DNA of 64,000 nucleotides from Bacteroidales bacterium (GCA_023251515.1 JAHEYQ010000020.1:1-64000); one strand, 5' to 3'. Counted from the stretch's first letter, positions 21,092 through 32,362 are shown. Numbers and translations are program-made. Notes: generated by a model from the letters alone, not told the origin.

Positions 21092-21109
21092 TGTTTAATA
21101 AAAAAGTAT

Positions 21110-21433
21110 ATGCAACCTAAATTACATATAAAAAAGGGTGATACCGTTAAGGTTTTAGCAGGTAATTCCAAAGGAATGCAAGGCAAAGTTCTTATTGTTG
21201 AAACAAAAGACTATAAAGCCATTGTTGAAGGAATTAATATGGTTTCAAAACATACCAAACCAAATGCTAAAAATACCCAAGGTGGTATTGTAAAGCAAGA
21301 AGCTCCGGTACACATTTCTAATTTGATGGTAGTAGATTCTAAAGGTAATGCTACTAAAATCGGAAGAAAACTGGATGCTAAAACAGAAAAATTAGTTCGT
21401 TATTCCAAAAAATCAGGGGAGGTAATTAAGTAA
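21110..21433 (+). CDS. rplX: 50S ribosomal protein L24
   Basis: 107 aa. Assembly initiator with a KOW motif near the N-terminus ([21 protein letters not shown], part). [20 protein letters not shown] is typical. The final A of its TAA stop at 21433 is the first base of the rplE ATG: a 1-base stop/start overlap. Confidence 0.96.
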   Translation: MQPKLHIKKGDTVKVLAGNSKGMQGKVLIVETKDYKAIVEGINMVSKHTKPNAKNTQGGIVKQEAPVHISNLMVVDSKGNATKIGRKLDAKTEKLVRYSKKSGEVIK

Positions 21434-21996
21434 TGAGTTATATAGCCAGATTAAAAACCAAATATACCGAAGAAGTTGTTCCTGCTTTAATGAATGAATT
21501 TAAATATAAAAGTTCAATGCAGGTTCCTCGTTTGGTTAAAATTTCTTTAAATCAAGGAATTGGTACTGCTATTACCGATAAAAAACAAATCGATAATGGT
21601 ATTGACGAAATGACTATGATTGCAGGTCAGAAAGCTGTTGCAACCAAATCACGCAAAGATATTTCAAATTTTAAATTGCGTAAAGGAATGCCTGTAGGTG
21701 TTAGAGTAACCTTAAGAGGCGATAGAATGTACGAATTTTTAGATCGTTTAATTTCTGTTTCTATTCCACGTATCAGAGATTTTAGAGGTATTAATGATAA
21801 AGGTTTTGATGGAAAAGGTAACTATACCTTTGGAATTACTGAGCAAATTATCTTTCCGGAAATTAATATTGACAAATTAAGCAAAATCAGTGGTATGGAC
21901 ATTACATTTGTAACAACAGCTACCAATGATACTGAAGCTTTAGCTTTATTAAAACAATTCGGATTACCTTTTAAAAACCAAAATAAACAACAGTAA
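21433..21996 (+). CDS. rplE: 50S ribosomal protein L5
   Basis: 187 aa. Binds 5S rRNA and contacts P-site tRNA. Conserved [37 protein letters not shown] (part), [19 protein letters not shown] (part). Overlaps rplX by one base; one base separates it from rpsN. Confidence 0.97.
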   Translation: MSYIARLKTKYTEEVVPALMNEFKYKSSMQVPRLVKISLNQGIGTAITDKKQIDNGIDEMTMIAGQKAVATKSRKDISNFKLRKGMPVGVRVTLRGDRMYEFLDRLISVSIPRIRDFRGINDKGFDGKGNYTFGITEQIIFPEINIDKLSKISGMDITFVTTATNDTEALALLKQFGLPFKNQNKQQ

Positions 21997-21997
21997 C

Positions 21998-22267
21998 ATG
22001 GCAAAAGAATCAATAAAAGCAAGAGAAGTAAAAAGACAGAAATTAGTTGCAAAATATGCTGCTAAAAGAGCTGTTCTTAAAGAAGCTGGTGATTTCATCG
22101 GTTTGCAGAAATTGCCAAAAAATTCATCTCCAGTTAGATTGCATAACAGATGCCAATTAACAGGCAGACCTAAAGGTTATATGCGTCAATTCGGAATTTC
22201 TCGTATCAATTTCAGAGAAATGGCATTAGCTGGTTTAATACCAGGTGTTACAAAAGCAAGTTGGTAA
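21998..22267 (+). CDS. rpsN: 30S ribosomal protein S14 (zinc-free form)
   Basis: 89 aa. 30S head protein. The N-terminal part [16 protein letters not shown] and the long form without the CxxC pairs identify the C-minus (zinc-independent) type; the conserved [24 protein letters not shown] block (part) keeps only one Cys. Intact. Confidence 0.96.
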   Translation: MAKESIKAREVKRQKLVAKYAAKRAVLKEAGDFIGLQKLPKNSSPVRLHNRCQLTGRPKGYMRQFGISRINFREMALAGLIPGVTKASW

Positions 22268-22303
22268 ATTTTTTTAATAAGTAACAATTAAATACATTAT
22301 AAA

Positions 22304-22702
22304 ATGGTCACTGATCCTATAGCAGATTACTTAACAAGAATCAGAAATGCCGTGATGGCAAAACACAGGGTTGTTGAGATTCCTTCATCAAAGTTAAAAA
22401 AAGAAATTACCAAAATTTTATTTGATAAAGGCTATATCTTAAATTATAAATTTGAAGAAGAGGTAATGCCAAGTATGATAAAAATTGCGTTGAAATATCA
22501 TCCAGTTTCAAAAGTATCAGCAATTACATCTTTAAGCAGAGTTAGTAGCCCTGGATTAAGAAAATACGTTGGAGCCGATAATTTACCCAGAGTTATGAAT
22601 GGCTTGGGGATTGCAATACTCTCTACATCTCACGGTGTAATGAGTGATAAAGAAGCCAGAACAAAGAATATTGGCGGCGAAGTTTTATGTTACATTAGCT
22701 AA
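22304..22702 (+). CDS. rpsH: 30S ribosomal protein S8
   Basis: 132 aa. Binds helix 21 of 16S rRNA in the central domain; in enterics it represses the spc operon. [40 protein letters not shown] and the C-terminal [19 protein letters not shown] (part) are canonical. The C-terminal Cys (GGEVLCYI) is the usual one. Confidence 0.97.
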   Translation: MVTDPIADYLTRIRNAVMAKHRVVEIPSSKLKKEITKILFDKGYILNYKFEEEVMPSMIKIALKYHPVSKVSAITSLSRVSSPGLRKYVGADNLPRVMNGLGIAILSTSHGVMSDKEARTKNIGGEVLCYIS

Positions 22703-22718
22703 TTGAGGAGAATTAAAA

Positions 22719-23282
22719 ATGTCAAGAATAGGAAAATTACCAATTCAATTGCCTAAAGGTGTCGAAGTTAAAGTTTCTGAACAAAATGTTGTTACAGTTA
22801 AAGGACCTCTTGGTACTTTATTTCAAACTATCGATCCAGCAATTACGGTAAATATTAAAGGAGAGGAAAACATAATATCAATTGAAAGACCTACAGATCA
22901 AAATCGTCACAGAGCTTTGCACGGTTTATACAGATCGTTGGTATTTAATATGGTAAAAGGTGTTTCAGAAGGATTCACTACAGTTCAGGAAATAATTGGT
23001 GTTGGTTATAAAGCAGTTGCAACCGGACAATTATTAGAATTATCTTTGGGATATTCTCATAATATTTTTCTGGAATTACCAAAGGAAGTTACAGTAGAAG
23101 CTACAGCAGAAAGAGGAAAAAATCCTACAATAATTTTAAAATCTTTTGATAAACAATTGTTAGGTCAAGTTTCTTCAAAAATCCGTTCATTAAGAAAACC
23201 TGAACCATACAAAGGAAAAGGTATTAGATTTATGGGTGAAGTTGTTAGAAAGAAAGCTGGTAAAGCTGCATCAAGTAAATAA
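22719..23282 (+). CDS. rplF: 50S ribosomal protein L6
   Basis: 187 aa. Located at the base of the L7/L12 stalk by the sarcin-ricin loop. [28 protein letters not shown], and the C-terminal [22 protein letters not shown] (part). The sequence before its start contains AGGAG (gaggaga), one of the few recognisable Shine-Dalgarno-like stretches in the window. Confidence 0.97.
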   Translation: MSRIGKLPIQLPKGVEVKVSEQNVVTVKGPLGTLFQTIDPAITVNIKGEENIISIERPTDQNRHRALHGLYRSLVFNMVKGVSEGFTTVQEIIGVGYKAVATGQLLELSLGYSHNIFLELPKEVTVEATAERGKNPTIILKSFDKQLLGQVSSKIRSLRKPEPYKGKGIRFMGEVVRKKAGKAASSK

Positions 23283-23308
23283 TAATTAATGTTAAAAATC
23301 CTAAACGG

Positions 23309-23671
23309 ATGGCACTAAAGAATAGAAAAGAATTCAGAAGATTTCGAATCAAAAAAAGAGTCAGAAAAGTGATTCTGGGTACTTCAGAAAGACCAAGATT
23401 GTCTGTTTTTAGAAGTAATAAGGAAATCTATGCCCAAATTATCGACGATTCATGCGGAAAAACTTTAGCCGCAGCTTCAACCATAGAAAAAGCATTAGCT
23501 GATAAAAAGCTTGCTAAATCAGAAGAAGCTAAAATTGTTGGGCAAACAATAGCAGAAAGAGCTTTGGAAGCTGGAATTGATGCAGTTGTTTTCGATAGAA
23601 ATGGTTATTTATATCACGGTAGAGTGAAATCTTTAGCAGAAGCTGCTAGAGAAGGAGGTTTAAAATTCTAG
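23309..23671 (+). CDS. rplR: 50S ribosomal protein L18
   Basis: 120 aa. Binds 5S rRNA with L5. [40 protein letters not shown] (part) and the terminal [17 protein letters not shown]. Ends six bases before rpsE. Confidence 0.97.
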   Translation: MALKNRKEFRRFRIKKRVRKVILGTSERPRLSVFRSNKEIYAQIIDDSCGKTLAAASTIEKALADKKLAKSEEAKIVGQTIAERALEAGIDAVVFDRNGYLYHGRVKSLAEAAREGGLKF

Positions 23672-23677
23672 TAGGTT

Positions 23678-24196
23678 ATGGCAGATATAAACGTAAAAAG
23701 AGTAAAATCTAGCGAAATCGAATTTAAAGACAGATTAGTTAGTATCAATAGGGTAACAAAAGTTACAAAGGGGGGTAGAACTTTCACTTTTTCTGCAATT
23801 GTAGTAGTTGGCAACGAAAATGGTGTAGTAGGTTATGGTCTTGGAAAAGCAAAAGAAGTAACTTCAGCTATAGCTAAAGGTGTTGACGATGCTAAAAAGA
23901 ACTTAGTTAAAGTAGCTGTTTTAAAAGGTACATTACCTCACGAACAAGTTGGTAAATATAGTGGTGCAAAAGTATTTCTTAAACCAGCAGCACCTGGTAC
24001 AGGAGTTATCGCCGGTGGTGCGATGCGTGCAGTTTTAGAAAGCGTTGGTATTAAAGACGTTTTGGCTAAGTCAAAAGGTTCTTCTAATCCACATAGCGTT
24101 GTTAAAGCTACTATAAATGCCTTAGTTCAACTGAAAGATCCTTATATGGTTGCAAAACTTAGAGGTGTTGAATTAGACAAAGTTTTTAATGGTTAA
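23678..24196 (+). CDS. rpsE: 30S ribosomal protein S5
   Basis: 172 aa. Decoding fidelity and mRNA helicase protein. [19 protein letters not shown] with the spectinomycin loop region, [36 protein letters not shown] and [19 protein letters not shown] (part). Intact, no obvious resistance deletion in the loop. Confidence 0.97.
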   Translation: MADINVKRVKSSEIEFKDRLVSINRVTKVTKGGRTFTFSAIVVVGNENGVVGYGLGKAKEVTSAIAKGVDDAKKNLVKVAVLKGTLPHEQVGKYSGAKVFLKPAAPGTGVIAGGAMRAVLESVGIKDVLAKSKGSSNPHSVVKATINALVQLKDPYMVAKLRGVELDKVFNG

Positions 24197-24220
24197 TAAT
24201 TACCTTTAATCGGTTAAATA

Positions 24221-24400
24221 ATGAAAAAAGTAAGAATTAAACAAGTAAAAAGCGGTATTGACAGACCAGCTCGTCAAAAACGTACTTTAGTAGCACTGGG
24301 CATCAAAAAAATGCATCAGGTTGTTGAAAAAGAATTAACACCGCAAGTAGAAGGAATGATCAATAAAGTAAAACATTTATTGACAGTTGAGGAAATTTAG
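24221..24400 (+). CDS. rpmD: 50S ribosomal protein L30
   Basis: 59 aa, too short for many gene finders. ATG at 24221, TAG at 24398-24400. The product begins MKKVRIKQVKSGIDRP and contains QKRTLVALGIKKMHQVVEKE, the L30 signature; length fits bacterial L30 (about 58-60). It lies exactly where rpmD is expected, 24 bases after rpsE and 30 before rplO. Non-essential in some bacteria but conserved here. Confidence 0.95.
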   Translation: MKKVRIKQVKSGIDRPARQKRTLVALGIKKMHQVVEKELTPQVEGMINKVKHLLTVEEI

Positions 24401-24430
24401 TCAAAAACGATATTAAATTTTAAAGATATT

Positions 24431-24877
24431 ATGGATTTAAGTAATCTTAAACCGGCAAGAGGTTCAGTAAAATCAAGTAAGAGAATAGGAAGAGGTCAAG
24501 GTTCTGGTAGGGGTGGTACTTCTACAAGAGGTCATAAAGGTGCCAAATCTAGATCTGGTTATTCAAGAAAAATTGGTTTTGAAGGTGGTCAGATGCCAAT
24601 ATACAGAAGAGTTCCAAAATTTGGATTCAAAAACTTCAATAGAGTTGAATTTAGTGGCATTAATATTGATGTATTGCAAAAATTAGCTGATTCACAAAAT
24701 TTACAAGTTATTGATATAGACGTTTTAAAACAAAACGGTTTAATATCTAAAAATGACAAAGTTAAAATTTTAGGAAGAGGAGAATTAAAAGCAAAACTCG
24801 AAGTTAAAGCTCATGCTTTTACTCAGACAGCTATTAAAGCTATAGAAGCTAATGGAGGCGTTGCAACAACTATTTAA
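24431..24877 (+). CDS. rplO: 50S ribosomal protein L15
   Basis: 148 aa. Late assembly protein. MDLSNLKPARGSVKSSKR, GRGQGSGRGGTSTRGHKGAKS (part) with its Gly/Arg-rich extension into the rRNA core, and GFEGGQMPIYRRVPKFGFKN (part). The globular C-terminal half is present. Followed by secY after 10 bases. Confidence 0.97.
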   Translation: MDLSNLKPARGSVKSSKRIGRGQGSGRGGTSTRGHKGAKSRSGYSRKIGFEGGQMPIYRRVPKFGFKNFNRVEFSGINIDVLQKLADSQNLQVIDIDVLKQNGLISKNDKVKILGRGELKAKLEVKAHAFTQTAIKAIEANGGVATTI

Positions 24878-24887
24878 TTAAAATTGC

Positions 24888-26249
24888 ATGAAAAGATTTA
24901 TACAGACAATTAGGAATATAAACAAGATTGAAGAATTACGTAAAAGAATTCTATATACAATCGGTATTATTTTAATCTATAGGTTTGGTTCTTACGTGGT
25001 TCTACCAGGTGTTGATCCAAATATGCTTGCAGCATTAAAAGGTCAAACAAGCCAAGGAATATTAGGTTTGCTTAATATGTTTTCTGGCGGTGCTTTTTCT
25101 AATGCATCTGTATTTGCACTTGGAATTATGCCTTACATCTCTGCATCTATTGTTGTGCAGTTATTAGGTATGGCTATTCCTTATTTCCAAAAATTACAGA
25201 AAGAAGGTGAAAGCGGAAGAAAAAAAATCAATCAGATTACCCGTTGGTTAACTGTTGTAATTACTGCTTTCCAAGCTCCTGGTTATATTGCAAATCTAAT
25301 TCATCAATTACCACCTGAAGCGATTTCTCCATTCAGTCCTAATGTTTTATCTCCATCTACTTTCTTCTGGATTTCTTCTACTATCATTCTTACAGCAGGT
25401 ACACTGTTTGTAATGTGGATGGGTGAAAAAATTACAGATAAAGGGATTGGCAATGGTATTTCATTACTAATTATGATTGGTATTATTGCAAGATTACCTT
25501 TTGCATTGTTTGGTGAATTCATTTCAAGAATGGAAGAACAAGGTGGTGGTTTGGTAATTTTTCTTGTAGAGTTGGTGGTTCTGGTAATGGTAATTTTAGT
25601 TTGTATATTATTGGTACAAGGTACTCGCAGAATACCTGTTCAATATGCAAAGAGAATTGTTGGTAATAAACAATATGGTGGTGTTCGTCAGTATATTCCT
25701 TTAAAAGTGAATGCTGCTGGTGTTATGCCTATCATTTTTGCTCAGGCAATTATGTTTATTCCAATTACAGTCGCCGGATTTGCTTCTTCTGAATCGTTAA
25801 CAGGATTTGTTTCTATATTTTCTGATTTCAATGGTTTCTGGTATAATTTTGTGTTTGCTGTAATGATTATTGCTTTCACATATTTTTATACTGCTGTAAC
25901 CATTAATCCAAATCAGATGGCTGAAGAAATGAAGAAAAATGGTGGTTTTATTCCGGGTGTTAAACCAGGTAAAAAAACAGCTGAATTTTTAGATGATGTA
26001 ATGTCAAAAATTACATTTCCTGGTTCATTATTCTTAGCTTTTGTTGCAGTAATGCCTGCAATTGCAAGATTATTTGGAATTAACTCTCAGTTTGCACAAT
26101 TTTATGGAGGTACTTCATTACTAATTTTAGTAGGTGTTGTATTAGATACATTACAACAAGTCGAAAGTCATTTATTGATGCGTCATTATGATGGTCTTAC
26201 CAAATCCGGAAGAATTAAAGGTAGATCAGCAGTTGGAATTGGTGCTTAA
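24888..26249 (+). CDS. secY: Protein translocase subunit SecY
   Basis: 453 aa with ten predicted membrane helices. Central channel of the SecYEG translocon in the inner membrane. Conserved segments: LGIMPYISASIVVQLL (TM2 plug/lateral gate), GIGNGISLLIMIGI (TM4-5), the cytoplasmic loop KRIVGNKQYGGVRQYIPLKVN (part), and ELMKKNGGFIPG-like (EEMKKNGGFIPGVKPG). Its place in the spc block couples secretion capacity to ribosome synthesis. Confidence 0.97.
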   Translation: MKRFIQTIRNINKIEELRKRILYTIGIILIYRFGSYVVLPGVDPNMLAALKGQTSQGILGLLNMFSGGAFSNASVFALGIMPYISASIVVQLLGMAIPYFQKLQKEGESGRKKINQITRWLTVVITAFQAPGYIANLIHQLPPEAISPFSPNVLSPSTFFWISSTIILTAGTLFVMWMGEKITDKGIGNGISLLIMIGIIARLPFALFGEFISRMEEQGGGLVIFLVELVVLVMVILVCILLVQGTRRIPVQYAKRIVGNKQYGGVRQYIPLKVNAAGVMPIIFAQAIMFIPITVAGFASSESLTGFVSIFSDFNGFWYNFVFAVMIIAFTYFYTAVTINPNQMAEEMKKNGGFIPGVKPGKKTAEFLDDVMSKITFPGSLFLAFVAVMPAIARLFGINSQFAQFYGGTSLLILVGVVLDTLQQVESHLLMRHYDGLTKSGRIKGRSAVGIGA

Positions 26250-26267
26250 GTTTCAGTTCATATAGAT

Positions 26268-27050
26268 ATGATTCATTATAAGACAGAAGAAGAAATAGAA
26301 TTATTAAGAGAAAGTTCTTTACTTGTTGGAAAAACATTAGCAGAAGTTGCTAAACATATAAAACCAGGTGTAGAAACTTTATTTCTCGATCGAATTGCAG
26401 AAGAGTTTATAAGAGCTCATGGTGCTGTTCCAGGATTTAAAGGCTACAACGGATTTAAGCATACACTTTGTATTTCAATAAACGATGAAGTTGTTCATGG
26501 AATACCGGGTAAAAAAGTTCTACAGGATGGCGATGTTGCATCAATAGATTGCGGAACATTAAAAAATGGTTTTTATGGCGATTCTGCCTATACTTTTGCA
26601 GTAGGCAATGTAAGCGAAGATAAAATTCGTCTTATGGAAGCTACCAAAGAATCTTTATACAGAGGTATTAGTGCTGCTGTTGAAGGCAAAAGAATTGGCG
26701 ATATCGGTTATGAAATACAGAGTTATGTTGAAAGTTTAGGATATTCAGTTGTACGCGATTTGGTCGGACATGGACTTGGCAGAAAATTACATGAAAAACC
26801 TGAAATACCAAATTATGGTAAACAGGGATCGGGAATGAAATTAAATGCAGGATTGGTAATAGCAATAGAACCAATGATAAACATGGGCGTCAGAAATGTG
26901 ATACAAGAACGCGATGGATGGACAATAAGAACAGCCGACCGAAAAGTATCAGCACATTACGAACATAATGTAGTTGTTAGAAAAGGGCAAGCTGAAATAC
27001 TTTCAAGTTTTGAGGAAATAGAAAAAGTTTTATTAAATTTAAATAATTAA
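26268..27050 (+). CDS. map: Methionine aminopeptidase, type I
   Basis: 260 aa. Removes the initiator Met from nascent proteins. Dinuclear-metal ligands are visible: SIDCGTLKNGFYGDSAY (two Asp), GHGLGRKLHE (His), AIEPMINMG (Glu) and YEHNVVV (Glu). No N-terminal SH3 or zinc extension, so type Ia. Lies between secY and infA as in many Bacteroidetes and Firmicutes. Confidence 0.96.
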   Translation: MIHYKTEEEIELLRESSLLVGKTLAEVAKHIKPGVETLFLDRIAEEFIRAHGAVPGFKGYNGFKHTLCISINDEVVHGIPGKKVLQDGDVASIDCGTLKNGFYGDSAYTFAVGNVSEDKIRLMEATKESLYRGISAAVEGKRIGDIGYEIQSYVESLGYSVVRDLVGHGLGRKLHEKPEIPNYGKQGSGMKLNAGLVIAIEPMINMGVRNVIQERDGWTIRTADRKVSAHYEHNVVVRKGQAEILSSFEEIEKVLLNLNN

Positions 27051-27062
27051 AAGAGTAGCTAA

Positions 27063-27281
27063 ATGGCAAAACAAACATCAATTCAACAAGACGGTACAGT
27101 AATCGAATCATTAGGTAATGCTATGTTTCGTGTTGAGTTGGAAAATGGACACATCATAACTGCTCATATATCCGGCAAAATGAGAATGCATTATATCAAA
27201 ATATTGCCGGGAGATAAGGTACAACTTGAAATGTCGCCTTATGATTTGACAAAAGGAAGAATTACGTTCAGGTACAAATAA
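27063..27281 (+). CDS. infA: Translation initiation factor IF-1
   Basis: 72 aa, OB-fold factor that occupies the 30S A site during initiation. [39 protein letters not shown] (part), [20 protein letters not shown] (part). Usual length. rpmJ follows after 11 bases. Confidence 0.97.
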   Translation: MAKQTSIQQDGTVIESLGNAMFRVELENGHIITAHISGKMRMHYIKILPGDKVQLEMSPYDLTKGRITFRYK

Positions 27282-27292
27282 AAAAAAAAATA

Positions 27293-27409
27293 ATGAAAGT
27301 CAGAACATCTGTTAAAAAAAGAACGCCCGATTGCAAGATAGTTCGTCGCAAAGGAAGAATTTATGTAATAAATAAAAAGAATCCTAAGTATAAACAAAGA
27401 CAAGGGTAA
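27293..27409 (+). CDS. rpmJ: 50S ribosomal protein L36 (zinc-free form)
   Basis: 38 aa, ATG at 27293, TAA at 27407-27409. The product starts [20 protein letters not shown] and ends NPKYKQRQG, which is L36. Of the four Zn ligands of the classical C-C-C-H protein only one Cys (residue 14) remains; the others are replaced (Arg/Pro region, Asn, Tyr), as known for Bacteroidetes. The position between infA and rpsM is canonical. Confidence 0.95.
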   Translation: MKVRTSVKKRTPDCKIVRRKGRIYVINKKNPKYKQRQG

Positions 27410-27445
27410 CAAAAATAATTAATCTGTAAAATATACAAAAGTTTT

Positions 27446-27826
27446 ATGGCAAGAATTGCAGGAATAGATTTACCGAAAAATAAAAGAGGTGAGATTGGCT
27501 TAACCTATATCTATGGTATTGGAAAAGCTACAGCTCAGAAAATTTTAAATGAAGCCGGTATTGATGTTAACAAAAAAGTTAACGAATGGAATGACGATGA
27601 GCAAAATGCGATTCGTACGATTATCAATGATTCAGTAAAAGTTGAAGGTGCACTTCGTTCAGAAGTTCAAATGAACATCAAACGTTTAATGGATATCGGA
27701 TGTTATCGTGGAATCAGACATCGTCTGGGATTACCTTCAAGAGGTCAGAGCACCAAGAACAATGCTAGAACCAGAAAAGGAAGAAAGAAAACTGTTGCTA
27801 ACAAGAAAAAAGCACCGAAAGGTTAA
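27446..27826 (+). CDS. rpsM: 30S ribosomal protein S13
   Basis: 126 aa. Head protein contacting tRNAs and the 50S subunit. [53 protein letters not shown] (part) and a Lys-rich tail. First gene of the alpha block; no separate promoter with a perfect TAnnTTTG lies in the 36-base gap after rpmJ. Confidence 0.97.
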   Translation: MARIAGIDLPKNKRGEIGLTYIYGIGKATAQKILNEAGIDVNKKVNEWNDDEQNAIRTIINDSVKVEGALRSEVQMNIKRLMDIGCYRGIRHRLGLPSRGQSTKNNARTRKGRKKTVANKKKAPKG

Positions 27827-27868
27827 TCGTTAGTAATTATTAATTAAGAAGTTTAAATAATAGTAGAT

Positions 27869-28258
27869 ATGGCAAAAACTGCTAAAGTTACAAAAAAAAG
27901 AGTTGTAAAAATTGAACCTATGGGTAAAGCATTTATTAATGCTTCTTTCAACAACATCATTATTTCCTTAACCAATAATGCCGGACAAGTTATTTCTTGG
28001 GCATCTGCAGGGAAAATGGGTTTTAAAGGTTCTAAAAAAAATACTCCTTATGCAGCACAAATGGCTGCAACTGATTGTTCGAAAGTTGCTTATGACTTAG
28101 GCTTACGTAAAGTTAAAGCTTTTGTTAAAGGACCTGGCGCAGGTAGAGAATCCGCAATTAGAACTATACATTCTTCTGGTATTGAAGTTATTGAAATTAT
28201 GGACGTTACTCCATTACCACATAATGGTTGCAGACCTCCTAAAAGAAGAAGAGTTTAA
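27869..28258 (+). CDS. rpsK: 30S ribosomal protein S11
   Basis: 129 aa. Platform protein near the mRNA exit. [20 protein letters not shown] (part), [20 protein letters not shown] (part), [14 protein letters not shown] and the terminal [13 protein letters not shown]. Has a basic N-terminal segment before the core. Confidence 0.97.
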   Translation: MAKTAKVTKKRVVKIEPMGKAFINASFNNIIISLTNNAGQVISWASAGKMGFKGSKKNTPYAAQMAATDCSKVAYDLGLRKVKAFVKGPGAGRESAIRTIHSSGIEVIEIMDVTPLPHNGCRPPKRRRV

Positions 28259-28315
28259 CAACTAATGAATTTTTTTCATTAATTTTAAAAATCATTATAA
28301 AACAGTATAAAGATT

Positions 28316-28921
28316 ATGGCAAGATATATAGGGCCAAAAACCAAAATAGCAAGAAAATTTAAAGATCCAATCTTCGGACCTGATAAATCTTATGAAAAAA
28401 AGAATTATCCTCCCGGACAACATGGAAATAATAAAAGAAGATCAAAACAATCAGAATATGGTCTTCAGTTACAGGAAAAACAAAAAGCTAAATATACTTA
28501 CGGTATCTTAGAAAAACAATTCAGAAACTTGTTTGCTAAAGCTGCTCACAAAAAAGGTATTACCGGTGAAAATCTTTTACAACTTATTGAAGCCAGACTT
28601 GATAACGTTGTTTTCAGATTAGGTATTGCTCCTTCAAGAAGTGGTGCTCGTCAGATCGTTTCTCACTGTCATATTACCGTTAATGGTAAAGTTGTAAATA
28701 TCCCTTCTTATTCTTTAAAAGCTGGTGATATTGTTTCAGTTAGAGAAAGATCTAAATCTATGGAATCTATTACAAATTCTGTAGCTTCAAGAGTTAATCA
28801 GTTTTCTTGGTTAGAATGGGATGTAAATACTTTAACAGGTAAATTCCTTAACTATCCTGAAAGAGCTGAAATTCCTGAAAATATTAAGGAACAACTTATC
28901 GTCGAATTGTATTCTAAATAA
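28316..28921 (+). CDS. rpsD: 30S ribosomal protein S4
   Basis: 201 aa. Primary 16S rRNA binder; autoregulates the alpha operon in enterics. [22 protein letters not shown], and the S4 RNA-binding domain [20 protein letters not shown] (part) followed by [16 protein letters not shown]. The N-terminal Cys4 zinc site of some S4 proteins is absent. A perfect stem-loop follows the gene (28957-28988). Confidence 0.97.
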   Translation: MARYIGPKTKIARKFKDPIFGPDKSYEKKNYPPGQHGNNKRRSKQSEYGLQLQEKQKAKYTYGILEKQFRNLFAKAAHKKGITGENLLQLIEARLDNVVFRLGIAPSRSGARQIVSHCHITVNGKVVNIPSYSLKAGDIVSVRERSKSMESITNSVASRVNQFSWLEWDVNTLTGKFLNYPERAEIPENIKEQLIVELYSK

Positions 28922-28956
28922 TAATTGAATATAGTTCCACAGTATTGAAATATTTA

Positions 28957-28988
28957 AAATTGTTGTACTCTTTGCAGTACAACAATTT
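28957..28988. promoter_or_regulatory. Perfect 13-bp stem-loop between rpsD and rpoA
   Basis: AAATTGTTGTACT, loop CTTTGC, AGTACAACAATTT: a fully paired 13-bp stem with a 6-base loop. It has only a weak T tail, so it is not an obvious terminator. It sits 29 bases before the rpoA ATG and could be an mRNA processing, attenuation or protein-binding site. Confidence 0.6.
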
Positions 28989-29017
28989 ATTTAATAAAAA
29001 CAGAAAAATTTAACCAA

Positions 29018-30010
29018 ATGGCAATATTAGCTTTTCAAAGACCTGATAAGGTTATCATGATAGAAGCCGATCAGTTTCAAGGACAATTTGAATTTCGTCC
29101 TTTAGAACCTGGTTATGGAATTACTGTTGGAAATGCATTACGTCGAATTTTGCTATCTTCTTTAGAAGGTTTCGCAATTACTTCAGTTAAGATTGAAGGT
29201 GTTGATCAGGAATTCTCTTCTATTAAAGGAGTGGTTGAAGATGTTACCGAAATTATTCTTAAGCTTAAACAAATTCGTTTCAAACGTCAGATTGAAAACG
29301 TAAATAGCGAAAGAATTCAGGTAAACATTTCAGGACAGGATGTTTTTAAAGCAGGTGATATCAATAAATTCCTTAATGGTTTTCAGGTTTTAAATCCTGA
29401 ATTGGTGATTTGTAACATGGAACCAAGTGTTAAAATCAGTATGGAACTTGCTATCAATAAAGGTCGCGGTTATGTTCCTGCTGAAGAAAATAAAAATTCT
29501 AACGACAGTATTGGTACTATCGCGATTGATTCCATTCACACACCTATCAGAAATGTGAAATTCACTATTGATAGTTTTAGAGTTGAACAAAAAACAGATT
29601 ATGAAAAATTAATTCTGGAAGTTGTTACTGACGGTTCAATTCATCCTAAAGATGCTTTGAAAGAAGCAGCTAAAATTTTAATTCACCATTTCATGCTTTT
29701 CTCTGATGAAAGAATTACTCTGGAAACTGAAGAAAAAGCTATTTCTGAAGAATTTGATGAAAATACTTTACATATTCGTCAGCTTTTAAAAACCAAATTG
29801 GTTGACATGGATCTTTCTGTTCGTGCACTAAATTGCCTGAAAGCTGCTGAAGTTGAAACTTTAGGTGAATTAGTATCATTTAATAGAAACGATTTGTTAA
29901 AATTCAGAAATTTCGGAAAGAAATCTTTAACCGAGTTGGAACAACTGGTTAAAAGTAAAAACATGGAATTTGGTATGAATATAGCAAAATATAAATTGGA
30001 TAAAGATTAA
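29018..30010 (+). CDS. rpoA: DNA-directed RNA polymerase subunit alpha
   Basis: 330 aa. Scaffold of RNA polymerase. The N-terminal dimerisation domain has [20 protein letters not shown] (part) and [14 protein letters not shown]; a charged linker (~230-250) leads to the C-terminal domain with [20 protein letters not shown] (part) and [13 protein letters not shown], which contacts UP elements and activators. Complete and in its usual place between rpsD and rplQ. Confidence 0.98.
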   Translation: MAILAFQRPDKVIMIEADQFQGQFEFRPLEPGYGITVGNALRRILLSSLEGFAITSVKIEGVDQEFSSIKGVVEDVTEIILKLKQIRFKRQIENVNSERIQVNISGQDVFKAGDINKFLNGFQVLNPELVICNMEPSVKISMELAINKGRGYVPAEENKNSNDSIGTIAIDSIHTPIRNVKFTIDSFRVEQKTDYEKLILEVVTDGSIHPKDALKEAAKILIHHFMLFSDERITLETEEKAISEEFDENTLHIRQLLKTKLVDMDLSVRALNCLKAAEVETLGELVSFNRNDLLKFRNFGKKSLTELEQLVKSKNMEFGMNIAKYKLDKD

Positions 30011-30015
30011 TCGAA

Positions 30016-30543
30016 ATGAGACACGGAAAAAAAATAAATAAGTTAGGAAGAACACATTCTCATAGAGTTCACATGTTGGCTAACATGGCTACTTCCTTAA
30101 TTTTACACAAACGCATTGCAACTACAGTTGCTAAAGCTAAAGCTTTAAGAGTTTATGTTGAACCTATAATCAATAGAGCTAAAGATGATTCAACTCACTC
30201 TCGCAGAACAGTTTTTAGTTATCTTCAAAGCAAAGAAGCTATTACAGAATTATTCAGAGAAATTTCTGTGAAAATTGCTGACAGACCAGGCGGATATACC
30301 CGTATTTTGAAAACTGGTACTCGTTTAGGCGATAATGCGGATATGTGTATTATCGAATTGGTTGATTATAACGAAAGTTATATGTCTGCTAAAGATGATA
30401 AAGGTGCTAAATCTACACGTAGAAAAAGAAGCAAGAAAAAAGCTGATGATACTGCTCCTAAAGCTGAAAAAACTCAGCCTAAAAAAGAAGCAATTGAAGA
30501 AGCTAAAGTTGTGGAAGAAAACAACGAAGCTACTGAAGCTTAA
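30016..30543 (+). CDS. rplQ: 50S ribosomal protein L17 with C-terminal extension
   Basis: 175 aa. The first ~120 residues are L17 ([33 protein letters not shown] block, [20 protein letters not shown]). The last ~50 residues are a Lys/Glu/Ala-rich tail ([18 protein letters not shown]) absent from the 127-aa enteric protein but usual in Bacteroidetes. Last gene of the ribosomal operon, followed by a strong terminator. Confidence 0.96.
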   Translation: MRHGKKINKLGRTHSHRVHMLANMATSLILHKRIATTVAKAKALRVYVEPIINRAKDDSTHSRRTVFSYLQSKEAITELFREISVKIADRPGGYTRILKTGTRLGDNADMCIIELVDYNESYMSAKDDKGAKSTRRKRSKKKADDTAPKAEKTQPKKEAIEEAKVVEENNEATEA

Positions 30544-30567
30544 TAAAATGCTTTTTAATGGTTTTAG

Positions 30568-30602
30568 AAAGGATAAAGTTTATTTACTTTATCCTTTTTT
30601 TT
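30568..30602 (+). terminator. Terminator of the ribosomal operon
   Basis: Perfect 12-bp stem AAAGGATAAAGT / ACTTTATCCTTT with a 6-base loop and a T-rich tail, 24 bases after rplQ. It separates the 18-kb operon from eno. Confidence 0.88.
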
Positions 30603-30624
30603 ATGTAAATTAAAAAATATTATT

Positions 30625-30632
30625 TAATTTTG
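30625..30632 (+). promoter_or_regulatory. -7 promoter element of eno (TAATTTTG)
   Basis: Exact TAnnTTTG match between the rplQ terminator and the eno ATG at 30666. A -33 TTG is not obvious. Its presence and the terminator upstream indicate that eno has its own transcript. Confidence 0.6.
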
Positions 30633-30647
30633 ATGTCGAATTAATAA

Positions 30648-31955
<1,308 letters not shown>

Positions 31956-31996
31956 TTTTATTATCAGCATATTTATGCACGTTTCTTATTAATTTA

Positions 31997-32027
31997 AAAG
32001 GTTGTCGGTTTCCGGCAGCCTTTTTTT
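31997..32027 (+). terminator. Terminator of eno
   Basis: Stem AAAGGTTGTCGG / CCGGCAGCCTTT (two G-T wobbles), loop ttt, followed by TTTT, 41 bases after the eno stop. Confidence 0.85.
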
Positions 32028-32061
32028 ATGATTAATATAATCAAAAACTTTGGGAAATAAA

Positions 32062-32092
32062 CCTGACAGATTTTAAAATCCTGTCAGGTTTT
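32062..32092. repeat. Interspersed palindrome (ACCTGACAGG type), copy 1
   Basis: ACCTGACAGATTTTAAAATCCTGTCAGGTTT: near-perfect inverted repeat. A close relative lies at 43506-43536 in another context, so this looks like a dispersed palindromic element rather than a gene-specific terminator. Confidence 0.6.
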
Positions 32093-32176
32093 GTCTTTTT
32101 CGATAAATCCAATACATGAATTTTTTTTATTTACTTACTTTTCCCTTAATGGAAAAGTAACAAAAGATCAAGACTG

Positions 32177-32362
32177 CAAATCATTAACTTCAAAACTACA
32201 CAATTAAAAATGCCTGCCGCATTACAAGCCGTAACGAAATCCACTTTATCTTTCTTATATAATTAATTTCGTCGTTACTCGTGTAACGCTCACAATGCCG
32301 CCCTATATTTTTAATTGCTCATGTCCCGTTCGTACGGGGTGTTTTGTAGCGTTAATGATTTG
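32177..32362. repeat. Long imperfect inverted repeat, 186 bp
   Basis: The left arm (32177-32240) runs CAAATCATTAAC ... AATTAAAAAT ... GCATTAC ... GTAACGAAAT. The right arm (32266-32362) returns the complements in reverse order: ATTTCGTCGTTAC, CAATGCCGCC, ATTTTTAATT, and GTTAATGATTTG. The right arm also holds a small hairpin, CCCGT TCGT ACGGG (32325-32338). There is no ORF inside. It may be a decayed palindromic mobile element. It fills most of the 788-base gap between eno and cassette 1; I see no gene in the rest of that gap. Confidence 0.6.
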
